Shown: piece by piece, positions 1-7,006 of the stretch
Position numbering within the stretch: position 1 is the first letter of the stretch
Layout of the letters: each line of letters starts with the position of its first letter
NCBI GenBank assembly: GCA_023250495.1
Contig: JAHFAP010000034.1
Location: 1-18,053 of the forward strand
Length of the DNA: 18,053 nt
Direction of reading: 5' to 3'
Source: Deltaproteobacteria bacterium
Lineage (GTDB): Bacteria > Desulfobacterota > Binatia > UBA9968
The notes under the pieces: model-generated
The model's input: only the letters and a program-made list of their open reading frames with translations
What the model was told of the DNA's origin: nothing
Database searches by the model: none
Made by a program: the position numbers and the translations under genes

Positions 1-1
1 T

Positions 2-1045
2 CTCTCTTGGGCTGCAGAGGTGGCGCAGCTTGATATTCCGAAAAGTCTAGCCCTGGCAGCGCTAGCCTTGGTCGCAGTCCTTCCAGAATACGCGGTGGAT
101 GTGTATTTTGCCTGGAGGGCCGGGAAAGACCCACAATACACAGCCTATGCGACAGCCAATATGACAGGGGCTAACCGGCTTTTGATCGGAGTGGGTTGGG
201 CCACGGTGGTTTTTGCCTATTGGCTAAAAACCCGCAAGAAGTCTTTCAAACTAGAGCCGCCGCATAAGATCGAGATCTTCTACCTTACCCTAGCTACGAT
301 TTACTCTTTTCTGATCCCGTTTAAAAAACAGCTCGATCTCCTCGATGCCTTGGTATTGATCATGATCTTTGTATTCTACATTCGCGCCGCCACAAGGGCC
401 GCGCATGTGGAGCCGGAACTGGAAGGACCCACGGAAATGATTGGCCGCTTGGGGAAACAACCGCGCCGCGGAGTGACAGTGGTTTTGTTTCTTCTCTCCG
501 GCTACACGATCTTCATCTCGGCCAAACCCTTTGCGGAGGGTCTGCTGGCGACGGGTCGGACCTTCGGCATCGAGGAATTTATCCTAGTCCAGTGGTTGGC
601 ACCACTGGCCTCGGAATCCCCGGAATTTATTGTCGCCATCCTCTTCGCCTTAAGGGCCAATCCGGGGGCAAGCATCGGAACCCTGATCTCGTCCAAAGTC
701 AATCAGTGGACGTTGCTGGTCGGAATGCTCCCCCTCGTGTATATGTTTTCGGCGGGCCAGATCACCCCAATGCACATGGACACGCGTCAGGTCGAAGAAA
801 TTCTGCTCACCTCCGCCCAGTCCCTCTTCGCAGTAGCCGTCCTGGCTAATCTCTCTTTCTCTCTAACAGAAGCGGCGATCCTCTTCCTGCTCTTTTCCAC
901 GCAGCTTTTGATTCCCGACCCAATCTTTAGATACTACTTTTCCTTCATCTATATCGTCTTCACCGTCGGACTTTTTCTATGGAGCAGAACGAGTCGCGAG
1001 TCTTTCTTCGCGCTGTTCCTGCCACACCCGAAAGGCCGCACCTAG
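2..1045 (+). CDS. CaCA-family sodium/calcium exchanger-like protein, 5'-truncated
   Basis: Polytopic inner-membrane protein of the cation/Ca2+ exchanger superfamily, expected to swap cytosolic cations for Na+ or H+. The frame is open to the window edge and the upstream codons (LSWAAEV) read like family sequence, so the gene almost certainly starts outside the window; the GTG at 20 is only the first usable start codon inside it. Two alpha-repeat-like segments are visible. The first is LPEYAVDVYFAW followed by TANMTGANRLLIGVG. The second is LASESPEFIVAILFAL followed by LISSKVNQWTLLVG. Each keeps an acidic residue after Pro and an Asn-containing helix, as in CaCA ion-binding sites, but they diverge from the canonical GTSLPE form. 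About nine hydrophobic segments are present. The stop lies only 11 bases from the stop of the convergent downstream gene, with no hairpin between them. The family call is fairly secure; the transported ion is not. Confidence 0.75.
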   Translation, partial: LSWAAEVAQLDIPKSLALAALALVAVLPEYAVDVYFAWRAGKDPQYTAYATANMTGANRLLIGVGWATVVFAYWLKTRKKSFKLEPPHKIEIFYLTLATIYSFLIPFKKQLDLLDALVLIMIFVFYIRAATRAAHVEPELEGPTEMIGRLGKQPRRGVTVVLFLLSGYTIFISAKPFAEGLLATGRTFGIEEFILVQWLAPLASESPEFIVAILFALRANPGASIGTLISSKVNQWTLLVGMLPLVYMFSAGQITPMHMDTRQVEEILLTSAQSLFAVAVLANLSFSLTEAAILFLLFSTQLLIPDPIFRYYFSFIYIVFTVGLFLWSRTSRESFFALFLPHPKGRT

Positions 1046-1056
1046 GAAAATCCGGC

Positions 1057-1608
1057 TCAGTGTTTCTTCCCGATATCGACGAGGAAGGAGACCAGGCGGG
1101 CCGCCTTCCTTCCCCCTGATCGTTTCGTGACCAAGCCCTCCAGCTCGTCGAGTCGTGACGCCAGGCTCTGCTTCAGGCTCCTAAGCTCCACTTCCCTGGC
1201 GGCTAGCAGCAGATCTCTCTGTTTGATCTCGTCGAGCAGTTTTTCCAGCTCTCCATAGATCTTTTTTTCCAGCTCCTTTAGCTCTCTCTCTTTCGCGGAC
1301 AGGAGGGCGTACTTGTCATCCATCTTTCTCTCCCACCCTTCCAGATCCACGGCACAGCCCTCCTCCAGGGCGATAAAGCTCGCCGGGCGAGTCTGCCCGC
1401 CGCTCATCTGGCCCGTCCGGCCTTGCGCCTTCGCGATTTGCGACGAGATCTTCGACTCCAGTGCGCGGGCGCGAGCCGTCTCCCTTCTGAGCTGCGACTC
1501 GACCTGTCCCAAGCGCGCCGCGACTTCTTCCAGCAGCGCCTCTAGTTTTTTAATCCGACCCTGAACGCTGCCGGAAATTTTCCCAGCCCTTTTCTTGCGC
1601 TCGCTCAT
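1057..1608 (-). CDS. coiled-coil protein of unknown function
   Basis: I do not recognise this 183-residue protein. It is highly charged, has no signal peptide or membrane segment, and is mostly predicted helix. One Lys/Glu/Leu-rich coiled coil covers about residues 15-60. A Gly/Gln/Ser-rich break follows around 65-75, then a second heptad-rich stretch over about 95-160 and a basic tail ending DIGKKH. The only cysteine is in the middle (EEGCAVDLEGW). The ATG at 1608 is chosen over a longer frame reaching 1725 because AAGGAGGA lies four bases upstream and the extra 39 residues look non-coding. It could be a scaffold or a cell-division/DNA-associated filament protein, but nothing here shows that. 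It is transcribed in the same direction as the phosphatase upstream, 192 bases away. Confidence 0.7.
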   Translation of the reverse strand: MSERKKRAGKISGSVQGRIKKLEALLEEVAARLGQVESQLRRETARARALESKISSQIAKAQGRTGQMSGGQTRPASFIALEEGCAVDLEGWERKMDDKYALLSAKERELKELEKKIYGELEKLLDEIKQRDLLLAAREVELRSLKQSLASRLDELEGLVTKRSGGRKAARLVSFLVDIGKKH

Positions 1609-1612
1609 GACG

Positions 1613-1620
1613 TCCTCCTT
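1613..1620 (-). promoter_or_regulatory. ribosome binding site setting the coiled-coil gene start
   Basis: AAGGAGGA on the minus strand, four bases before the ATG at 1608. It is close to the perfect anti-16S complement and decides the start against the upstream in-frame ATG at 1725. Confidence 0.75.
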
Positions 1621-1696
1621 GCCCGCGGGAATTGGGCCCAAGCTCGGCCGCAGCTCTACGCCTCCGGCCAGAGGACCCTCACGCAAAAACGGGACG

Positions 1697-1725
1697 AGCA
1701 TAGTCAAGGAGCCATTGGAATGCAA
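1697..1725 (-). promoter_or_regulatory. weak candidate sigma70 promoter for coiled-coil gene
   Basis: On the minus strand TTGCAT (1725-1720), a 17-base spacer, then TATGCT (1702-1697). Three of six and four of six consensus positions match. The placement, about 90 bases before the start at 1608, is reasonable, but the match is weak and could be chance. Confidence 0.25.
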
Positions 1726-1737
1726 GGGGAGCTTCTC

Positions 1738-1789
1738 ATTTTGGATTTTGGATTGCCGATTTTGGATTAAATCTAAAATCGAAAATCGG
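1738..1789. repeat. GATTTTGG-word intergenic palindromic repeat, copy 1
   Basis: Two tandem units of the word ATTTTGG lead into an imperfect hairpin. CCGATTTT (1756-1763) pairs with AAAATCGG (1782-1789), and after one G-G mismatch GATT (1765-1768) pairs with AATC (1777-1780). The same word family fills the gap at 17046-17156, so this is a dispersed element and not a one-off. It starts about 11 bases after the stop of the minus-strand phosphatase gene. It could act as a transcript-end hairpin, although no clear T-run follows. Confidence 0.7.
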
Positions 1790-1800
1790 GGAAGTTTTCA

Positions 1801-2412
1801 TTACCGGCGGAGCGGAAGGCCGCCGTTGACCGGCGCCACTCGCCACTCATCATCGGCGTTGTAGCTGAGGCGGACGACTCCGCCTGGATCCAGATGAAAC
1901 GATCGGTACTGGTTGAGAGGGGTGCCGGTGATGCGACAGAGAACCGCCAGAATGGGAAAATTGTGACTCACGACGACTACCGTCTCTTCCGGACCATGGC
2001 GGCGCGCGATCCGACACACCCCGTCCCACACCCGTCTCTCGACGTCGATGAGCCTCTCGCCGCCGGGAATGAACGCCTCCGCGGGCCGATCCCTCCACTG
2101 GCGGATAAAATCCGGACGGCTGGCCTGAATTTCAGAGAACGTCAACCCCTCGAGCTCGCCGTGGTCAAGCTCGCGTAGGCTCCCCTCGATGACCACGGTC
2201 AGGTTATGGAGCTGACCGACAGCGCTGGCTGTCTGGACGGCCCGTTTTAGATTGCTCGAATAGACGGCGTCAATTCTCTCGCGGCTGAGGGAGGTCGCCG
2301 TCTTCTCAGCCTGCTTCAGCCCGACCTCGTTCAGTTCCAGGTCCGTCGCGCCCTGGCACCTCCCTGTCAAGTTCCAGTCGGTGGCCCCATGCCGCACTAA
2401 GAAAATTTCCAT
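1801..2412 (-). CDS. histidine phosphatase family protein (phosphoglycerate mutase-like)
   Basis: A 203-residue cytoplasmic enzyme of the histidine phosphatase superfamily, which transfers phosphate through a phosphohistidine. The signature VRHGATDWN puts the nucleophile at H8 with R7. R57 (YSSNLKRAVQTA), E81 (RELDHGELEG) and the second catalytic His H150 (VVSHNFPIL) complete the pocket. The length and the GELEGL segment fit the CobC/GpmB/broad-specificity branch. No cobalamin gene is nearby, so calling it alpha-ribazole phosphatase would be a guess. The ATG at 2412 starts right at the first beta strand as usual; its Shine-Dalgarno is poor. It lies 45 bases downstream of the ppiD-like gene on the same strand, so the two may be cotranscribed. 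Confidence 0.88.
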   Translation of the reverse strand: MEIFLVRHGATDWNLTGRCQGATDLELNEVGLKQAEKTATSLSRERIDAVYSSNLKRAVQTASAVGQLHNLTVVIEGSLRELDHGELEGLTFSEIQASRPDFIRQWRDRPAEAFIPGGERLIDVERRVWDGVCRIARRHGPEETVVVVSHNFPILAVLCRITGTPLNQYRSFHLDPGGVVRLSYNADDEWRVAPVNGGLPLRR

Positions 2413-2457
2413 GATCGTCAGCGCGATGCCGCCACATCCCTTGCGATTGGATCTAGC

Positions 2458-4368
2458 TTAACTCTCCTCCAGAAATCTCGGCTCGATTTCGACGCGCGCT
2501 TTCGCCTTCAGATTCTCAATAAGCTTTTTCATCACTCCTTGCCTCTTTTCCGCAAGGGCCTGCTCCAGGAGGCGAGTCTTCTCTCTTTCGAACCGCTCCA
2601 TGTCCGCCCCTTGGCTCGCCTTGAAGGCAAAAAGATAGATGCTGTTCTTCTGCGCATAAAGCCGATCGGCCACAGGCTGATGCGTAGAAATCGCGATTCC
2701 TCCGGGCCTGACTTCTTGCAGTGCCCCAACCTTGGGGATCTCCGCGTCGCCGCGCAAAAACCAGCCGGTCTCCGCGACCTGCAGCCCATTCGCCTTGGCA
2801 ACCTTTTCGATGTCCTTCTCCTTCTTCAGTTGATCGAGCAGCGCCTGCGCCTTTTTGGTGGCCAGATCAAGCGCCCTGGTTTCCTTGAGCCTTCTCTCTA
2901 TCTCAGCACGCACGCTTTCTAGAGGAGGGAGCGTTGGCTCCTCTCTCCGGCTGACCCTGAAGAGGTAATGGCCATTGGGCCCTTCGACGGCGGGACTGAC
3001 TTCCTTGACGGCCAAGGAAAAAGCGGTCCGGCTAAATTCTTCCATCGGACCTATTTCCTGAAGGACTTCAGAACGCCCAAACAAGGGGGTCACTTTAACA
3101 GCCAGGCCTCTCTGCTTGGCGAGCGCGGCGAGGTCGGTCCCGGAAACTGCCTTCTCCCGGTCGGCATCGGCCGCCCTGCCGGCTTCGGTTTTTCCTCGCT
3201 CTGCGCTGATGGAGCGGATGATCTCCGGAGTAGCCTCTTTAAGCCCTGTACTTTTCTCCTCCTTCGCATCCTCTACTTTAAAGATGTGGTATCCCAACGG
3301 ACTTTCAAGGACGCCGCTTACCTCTCCTTTTTTCAGGGCAAAGGCGGCTTGATCCAAGGACGGGGGCAACTGACCTGGACTGATCCATCCGACGTCTCCT
3401 CCCTGCGCCGCGCTCGGGTCCTCGGAATATTTTTTCGCCAGTTCGGCAAAATCCTTCCCGGCCCGAGACTCCTGCAGCGCCGCCTCGGCCTTCGATCGCG
3501 CGCTTGCCTTTTGCTTGGCATCCGCCCCGGACGGGACGCGCAACAGGATATGGCGCAGCCGGACCGCTCGCGACTGCTGAAACTTCGTCTCGCGGTGGAG
3601 CTTGTAAAAGTCCTCGATCTCCTTCTCGCTAACCTTAACTTTGGCGGAGAATTGGGGAAAGGGATAGAGGATATACTCCGCCTGGACCTTGAGCGGCTCC
3701 TTCAGTGAGTCCTTGTTGCCCTCGTAGTAGTTTTTGATCTCGTCCTCTATGACATTGGCCTGGGATACGAAATCGCTCGCAGAGAGGCGGATGAAATAGA
3801 AGGCGACCCTTTCCTGCGCGAAACTGTACTGCTCGCGCGCTTCATTTTCGGTGACGTGGACCGCGTCCTGGATCATGTCATAGAGCTTCTGGACCGCGAG
3901 CTGCTCCCTCCGCTCCTCCTCAAATTGCCCGGGACTAAGCCGGTTCGCGCGCAGGATTTGCAGGTAGCGGTTCTTGCTGAAGCGGCCGTCAACCTGAAAT
4001 TCCGGCATGCGCCCGATCGCATCCATGAGCTCCTCGTCCGTCACCTCCAGGCCGAGCCTTCGCGTCTCCTGCAGCAGCAGGTGGCGCTGGATCAGCTCTT
4101 CCATGACGGTGCTTTTGAGTTTCAAATTTTTGATCGCCTCCTGCGTCAACGACCCCTTGAAGAGATTGCGATAAACGTCGATGAGCCTCTGATAGTAAAT
4201 TCCAAACTCGCTCTGGCTGATGGTCTCGCCATTGATCTCGGCCACCTTCTCCGTCCCTGGCTCTCGAGCATACCGCCCTCCGTAGAACAGCACGAAAACG
4301 ACGACGACGAGCCCAAGGAGAAACGTGACGACCCAGGACCTCTTCCGTTTGCGCAGAAAGTCAAGCAT
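2458..4368 (-). CDS. ppiD: membrane-anchored peptidyl-prolyl isomerase, PpiD/SurA type
   Basis: A 636-residue periplasmic folding helper held in the inner membrane by one N-terminal segment (residues about 11-30, preceded by RKRKR, so N-in/C-out). Residues about 40-200 form the SurA_N-like chaperone module (EINGETISQSEF is the usual opening). A complete parvulin rotamase domain follows at about 269-367, with RHILLRV, the SEDPSAAQGGDVGWISPG loop and the closing GYHIFKVED. A second, degenerate parvulin-like repeat ends around GPNGHYLFRVSRREEP, then comes a helical tail. Length and architecture match PpiD (about 620 residues). Likely clients are newly translocated envelope proteins. It is transcribed divergently from the rod-shape operon across a 200-base gap with a good promoter. 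The name reflects architecture; orthology to the E. coli gene is inferred. Confidence 0.88.
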   Translation of the reverse strand: MLDFLRKRKRSWVVTFLLGLVVVVFVLFYGGRYAREPGTEKVAEINGETISQSEFGIYYQRLIDVYRNLFKGSLTQEAIKNLKLKSTVMEELIQRHLLLQETRRLGLEVTDEELMDAIGRMPEFQVDGRFSKNRYLQILRANRLSPGQFEEERREQLAVQKLYDMIQDAVHVTENEAREQYSFAQERVAFYFIRLSASDFVSQANVIEDEIKNYYEGNKDSLKEPLKVQAEYILYPFPQFSAKVKVSEKEIEDFYKLHRETKFQQSRAVRLRHILLRVPSGADAKQKASARSKAEAALQESRAGKDFAELAKKYSEDPSAAQGGDVGWISPGQLPPSLDQAAFALKKGEVSGVLESPLGYHIFKVEDAKEEKSTGLKEATPEIIRSISAERGKTEAGRAADADREKAVSGTDLAALAKQRGLAVKVTPLFGRSEVLQEIGPMEEFSRTAFSLAVKEVSPAVEGPNGHYLFRVSRREEPTLPPLESVRAEIERRLKETRALDLATKKAQALLDQLKKEKDIEKVAKANGLQVAETGWFLRGDAEIPKVGALQEVRPGGIAISTHQPVADRLYAQKNSIYLFAFKASQGADMERFEREKTRLLEQALAEKRQGVMKKLIENLKAKARVEIEPRFLEES

Positions 4369-4415
4369 GAGAACGAAACCCTTTCACACAGTAGTGGCTG
4401 AATTGAAGCCCCTTC

Positions 4416-4444
4416 ATGATAAGGAATGGCTCCTTCCATTGCAA
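4416..4444 (-). promoter_or_regulatory. candidate sigma70 promoter for ppiD-like gene
   Basis: Minus strand: TTGCAA (4444-4439), exactly 17 bases, then TATCAT (4421-4416), matching four and five of six consensus positions. Predicted initiation near 4408 gives a leader of about 40 bases to the ATG at 4368, with GAAAGGG as a possible ribosome site. Confidence 0.55.
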
Positions 4445-4492
4445 CCATCGACCTTCCTCCCGCACCGCTCTGGAACAATCTCCCGCGTCATC

Positions 4493-4521
4493 TTGCTTGA
4501 GAACAGCAAATTTGTTATTTT
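4493..4521 (+). promoter_or_regulatory. candidate sigma70 promoter for mreB operon
   Basis: TTGCTT (4493-4498), a 17-base spacer, TATTTT (4516-4521). Three and four of six positions match. It lies about 48 bases before the mreB ATG and back to back with the ppiD promoter. It is modest in quality but is the best candidate in the divergent gap. Confidence 0.4.
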
Positions 4522-4568
4522 CAGGAGTCTAAGCCCATCTTCCGGGAACCAAAGGGAGCCTTTTCTGC

Positions 4569-5606
4569 ATGCTGGATTCCTTGTTCAGCCTCTTCTCCAA
4601 CGACCTAGCCATCGATTTGGGCACCGCGAACACCCTGATCTACGTCAAGAACGAAGGCATCGTCTGCAACGAGCCCTCGGTGGTGGCGGTGCAGCACCGA
4701 AATGAGCGCGGGGGCAAGAAGGTGCTCGCGGTCGGCGCCGAGGCAAAAAAGATGCTGGGCCGGACTCCGGGCAGCATCGTAGCAATTCGGCCTCTGAAGG
4801 ATGGCGTGATCGCAGACTTCGAAATCACTGAGGCGATGCTGCGCTACTTCATCCGCAAGGTTCAGAACCGCCACAGTTTCGTCCGTCCGCGGATCATCAT
4901 CGGCGTGCCCTTCGGCATCACCGAAGTGGAAAAGAGAGCGGTTCGGGAGTCGGCGCAAACGGCGGGGGCAAGGGAAGTTTATCTCATCGAGGAGCCCATG
5001 GCGGCAGCGATCGGCGCCGGGCTCCCGATCACCGAGCCGACCGGGAGCATGATCGTGGACATCGGAGGCGGGACCACCGAGGTGGCGGTCATTTCCCTTT
5101 CCGGAATTGTTTTTTCCCGCTCGATCCGTGTGGGCGGGGACAAGATGGACGAGGCGATCGCCCAGTTCATCAAGAGAAAATATAAGTTGCTGGTCGGAGA
5201 GAGGACGGCTGAGCTGATCAAAATCACCATCGGCTCAGCCTACCCTGGGGACGAGATCCAGACCATGGAGATCAAGGGACGGGATCTCGTCTCCGGCGTT
5301 CCCAAGACTGTGGGCATTACCGACAAGGAAATCCGCGATTCTCTGGTCGAGCCGCTCAATCAGATCGTCGAGGCGGTGCAGATCTCGCTCGAGCGCACGC
5401 CTCCGGAATTGGCTTCGGATATCGTGGACCGCGGGATCGTGCTGGCCGGCGGAGGCGCGCTGCTGCGCAACCTGGATCTGCTCCTGCGAGAAGAAACCGG
5501 CTTGCCGGTCGTCTTGGCCGATGATCCTCTGACGGCGGTCGTCATGGGCGCGGGCAAGGCGTTGGACGAGATTGCCTTGCTTAAGGAGGTAGCCACATCA
5601 TCTTAG
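4569..5606 (+). CDS. mreB: rod shape-determining actin homologue MreB
   Basis: A 345-residue bacterial actin that polymerises as membrane-bound antiparallel filaments and steers lateral wall synthesis. It has phosphate-1 AIDLGTANTLIYV, the NEPSVVA switch, the EEPMAAAIGAGLP segment, phosphate-2 VDIGGGTTEVAVISL and the adenosine motif IVLAGGGALLRNLD. The N-terminus MLDSLFSLFSN is a short amphipathic helix that fits membrane binding. The length is standard. AAAGGGAG ends about ten bases before the ATG. It is first in a same-strand series with mreC, mreD, mrdA and rodA, which is the classic elongasome operon and makes the identification secure. Confidence 0.98.
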   Translation: MLDSLFSLFSNDLAIDLGTANTLIYVKNEGIVCNEPSVVAVQHRNERGGKKVLAVGAEAKKMLGRTPGSIVAIRPLKDGVIADFEITEAMLRYFIRKVQNRHSFVRPRIIIGVPFGITEVEKRAVRESAQTAGAREVYLIEEPMAAAIGAGLPITEPTGSMIVDIGGGTTEVAVISLSGIVFSRSIRVGGDKMDEAIAQFIKRKYKLLVGERTAELIKITIGSAYPGDEIQTMEIKGRDLVSGVPKTVGITDKEIRDSLVEPLNQIVEAVQISLERTPPELASDIVDRGIVLAGGGALLRNLDLLLREETGLPVVLADDPLTAVVMGAGKALDEIALLKEVATSS

Positions 5607-5654
5607 GCGCCCCTATGCCCGGTGATCCTTCGTTGAGCGGGGGTTGAGACCTCC

Positions 5655-6488
5655 ATGATTTCTTTCTTTCGCCGCAATCAGGTACTGTTGAGCGCGTTCC
5701 TGTCCGTTTTGTTTTCTCTCTACATCATCGCTCCGGCTGCCAAAGGCCGTCTCAGAGCCGACCCCATCGGCCCGCTGCTGATGGCGCTGATGCGCCCGCT
5801 GCAGGCGGGCATCCGGGCAACGATCCTCGAGACCAAGAGGGTGTACGAGGGCTATGTGGCGCTGAGGAGCGTCAGCACAGAGAACGAAAAGCTCAAGGCG
5901 CGCATCGTGGAGCTGGAGGCGGAAACGAGTCGGCTTCTGGAAGTCGAGTCCACCGATCGGCGGCTGCGCGAGTTAATGGAATTTCGCTCCGGGTTGCCCC
6001 CGGGGTCTATAACGGCGTCGGTTATCGGAAACAGCGCCAGCACATGGTTCCACAGCTTCATCCTGGATAAGGGAAAGGCGGACGGCGTGGAAAAGGGCAT
6101 GGCGGTGGTTTCTCCCCTGGGCGTGGTGGGCCAGGTGGTTTCGGTCACGTCCAAAAATGCCAAGGTCCTGCTGATCACGGATCCCCACAGTGGAGTGGAC
6201 GCAATGGCGCAGAGAAGCCGCGCGCGGGGAATCGTGGCCGGCTCGCTGGAAAACGGTCCAATCATGAAATACGTCAAAAGAAGCGAAGATATCCAGGAGG
6301 GCGATAGACTAATTACCTCAGGACTGGATGGGATTTTTCCCAAGGGACTGCTGGTAGGGAGCGCGTCCACAGTCCGCAAGAAGAGTTTCGGCCTGTTTCA
6401 ATACGTGGAAGTGGCCCTGGCGGTGGATCCATCGCGCACCGAGGAAGTTATGGTGGTCAACACGGGACCAGCGCAGGCGAAGGACTAG
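5655..6488 (+). CDS. mreC: rod shape-determining protein MreC
   Basis: A 277-residue bitopic protein that links MreB/MreD in the inner membrane to PBP2 in the periplasm and activates wall synthesis. There is a short basic cytoplasmic tip (FFRRNQ), one membrane segment (about 9-27), and a coiled coil (about 70-110, TENEKLKARIVELEAE) used for dimerisation. The paired beta-barrel domains follow, recognisable by ASVIGNSASTW, VEKGMAVVSPLGVVGQV and GDRLITSGLDGIFPKGLLVG. The length is normal. It follows mreB after 48 bases; the region before the ATG is G-rich but has no clean Shine-Dalgarno. Confidence 0.96.
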   Translation: MISFFRRNQVLLSAFLSVLFSLYIIAPAAKGRLRADPIGPLLMALMRPLQAGIRATILETKRVYEGYVALRSVSTENEKLKARIVELEAETSRLLEVESTDRRLRELMEFRSGLPPGSITASVIGNSASTWFHSFILDKGKADGVEKGMAVVSPLGVVGQVVSVTSKNAKVLLITDPHSGVDAMAQRSRARGIVAGSLENGPIMKYVKRSEDIQEGDRLITSGLDGIFPKGLLVGSASTVRKKSFGLFQYVEVALAVDPSRTEEVMVVNTGPAQAKD

Positions 6489-6495
6489 ACTCGAG

Positions 6496-6999
6496 ATGAA
6501 GTTATCTCTGCTGTTTCTTTCGGTCGGTTTTATCCTGGTCCTCTTGCAAACGACCCTGCTGCACCTTCTCCCGTTAGGACCTTTCGTTCCAGACCTCGCC
6601 CTGGTCCTCTGCGTCTATCTGGGACTCAACCATCCTACGGTAGGCGCCGTTGTGGGCATTTTCGTCCTGGGTTATTCTGTCGATGTGTTCTCCAGCCCGG
6701 TGCTCGGCCTCAATGCCTTTGCCATGTCACTGGTCTTTCTCACCGCTTACCTCAGCTCTCGCTGCATCTGGATCCACAACCCGCTGCTCAGCGCTCCTGT
6801 GGTATTCTTCGCTTCGTGGGTTAAAGGCGCGTCGCTGATGATGGTCTGGACGCTCTTTCTGACGATGGACGGCCTCGGGATCGGCGGCCTGAAATATGCC
6901 TTCTTCGATGCCATCCTGGCCGCGATCCTGGCGCCGGGAATGTTCGCCCTGCTCAAACGGGGCCAGAGTTACGTCGAAGAACTAAGGATGCCTCTGTAG
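6496..6999 (+). CDS. mreD: rod shape-determining protein MreD
   Basis: A 167-residue polytopic inner-membrane protein with about five to six hydrophobic helices and very little soluble sequence. Length, topology and position right after mreC (7-base gap) identify it. Characteristic elements are LLHLLPLGPFVPDLALVLCVYLGL near the N-terminus, given here only as the first helix pair, and the VDVFSSPVLGLNAFAM segment found in most MreD proteins. It partners MreC and helps regulate PBP2/RodA. Its stop codon is part of the TAGGAG that acts as ribosome site for the next gene, so translation is probably coupled. Confidence 0.93.
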   Translation: MKLSLLFLSVGFILVLLQTTLLHLLPLGPFVPDLALVLCVYLGLNHPTVGAVVGIFVLGYSVDVFSSPVLGLNAFAMSLVFLTAYLSSRCIWIHNPLLSAPVVFFASWVKGASLMMVWTLFLTMDGLGIGGLKYAFFDAILAAILAPGMFALLKRGQSYVEELRMPL

Positions 7000-7006
7000 G
7001 AGTTTC

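Noticed and set aside
1609..1725. 39-residue N-terminal extension of the coiled-coil protein
   Set aside because: No ribosome site at 1725 and non-family-like composition, while AAGGAGGA precedes the ATG at 1608.
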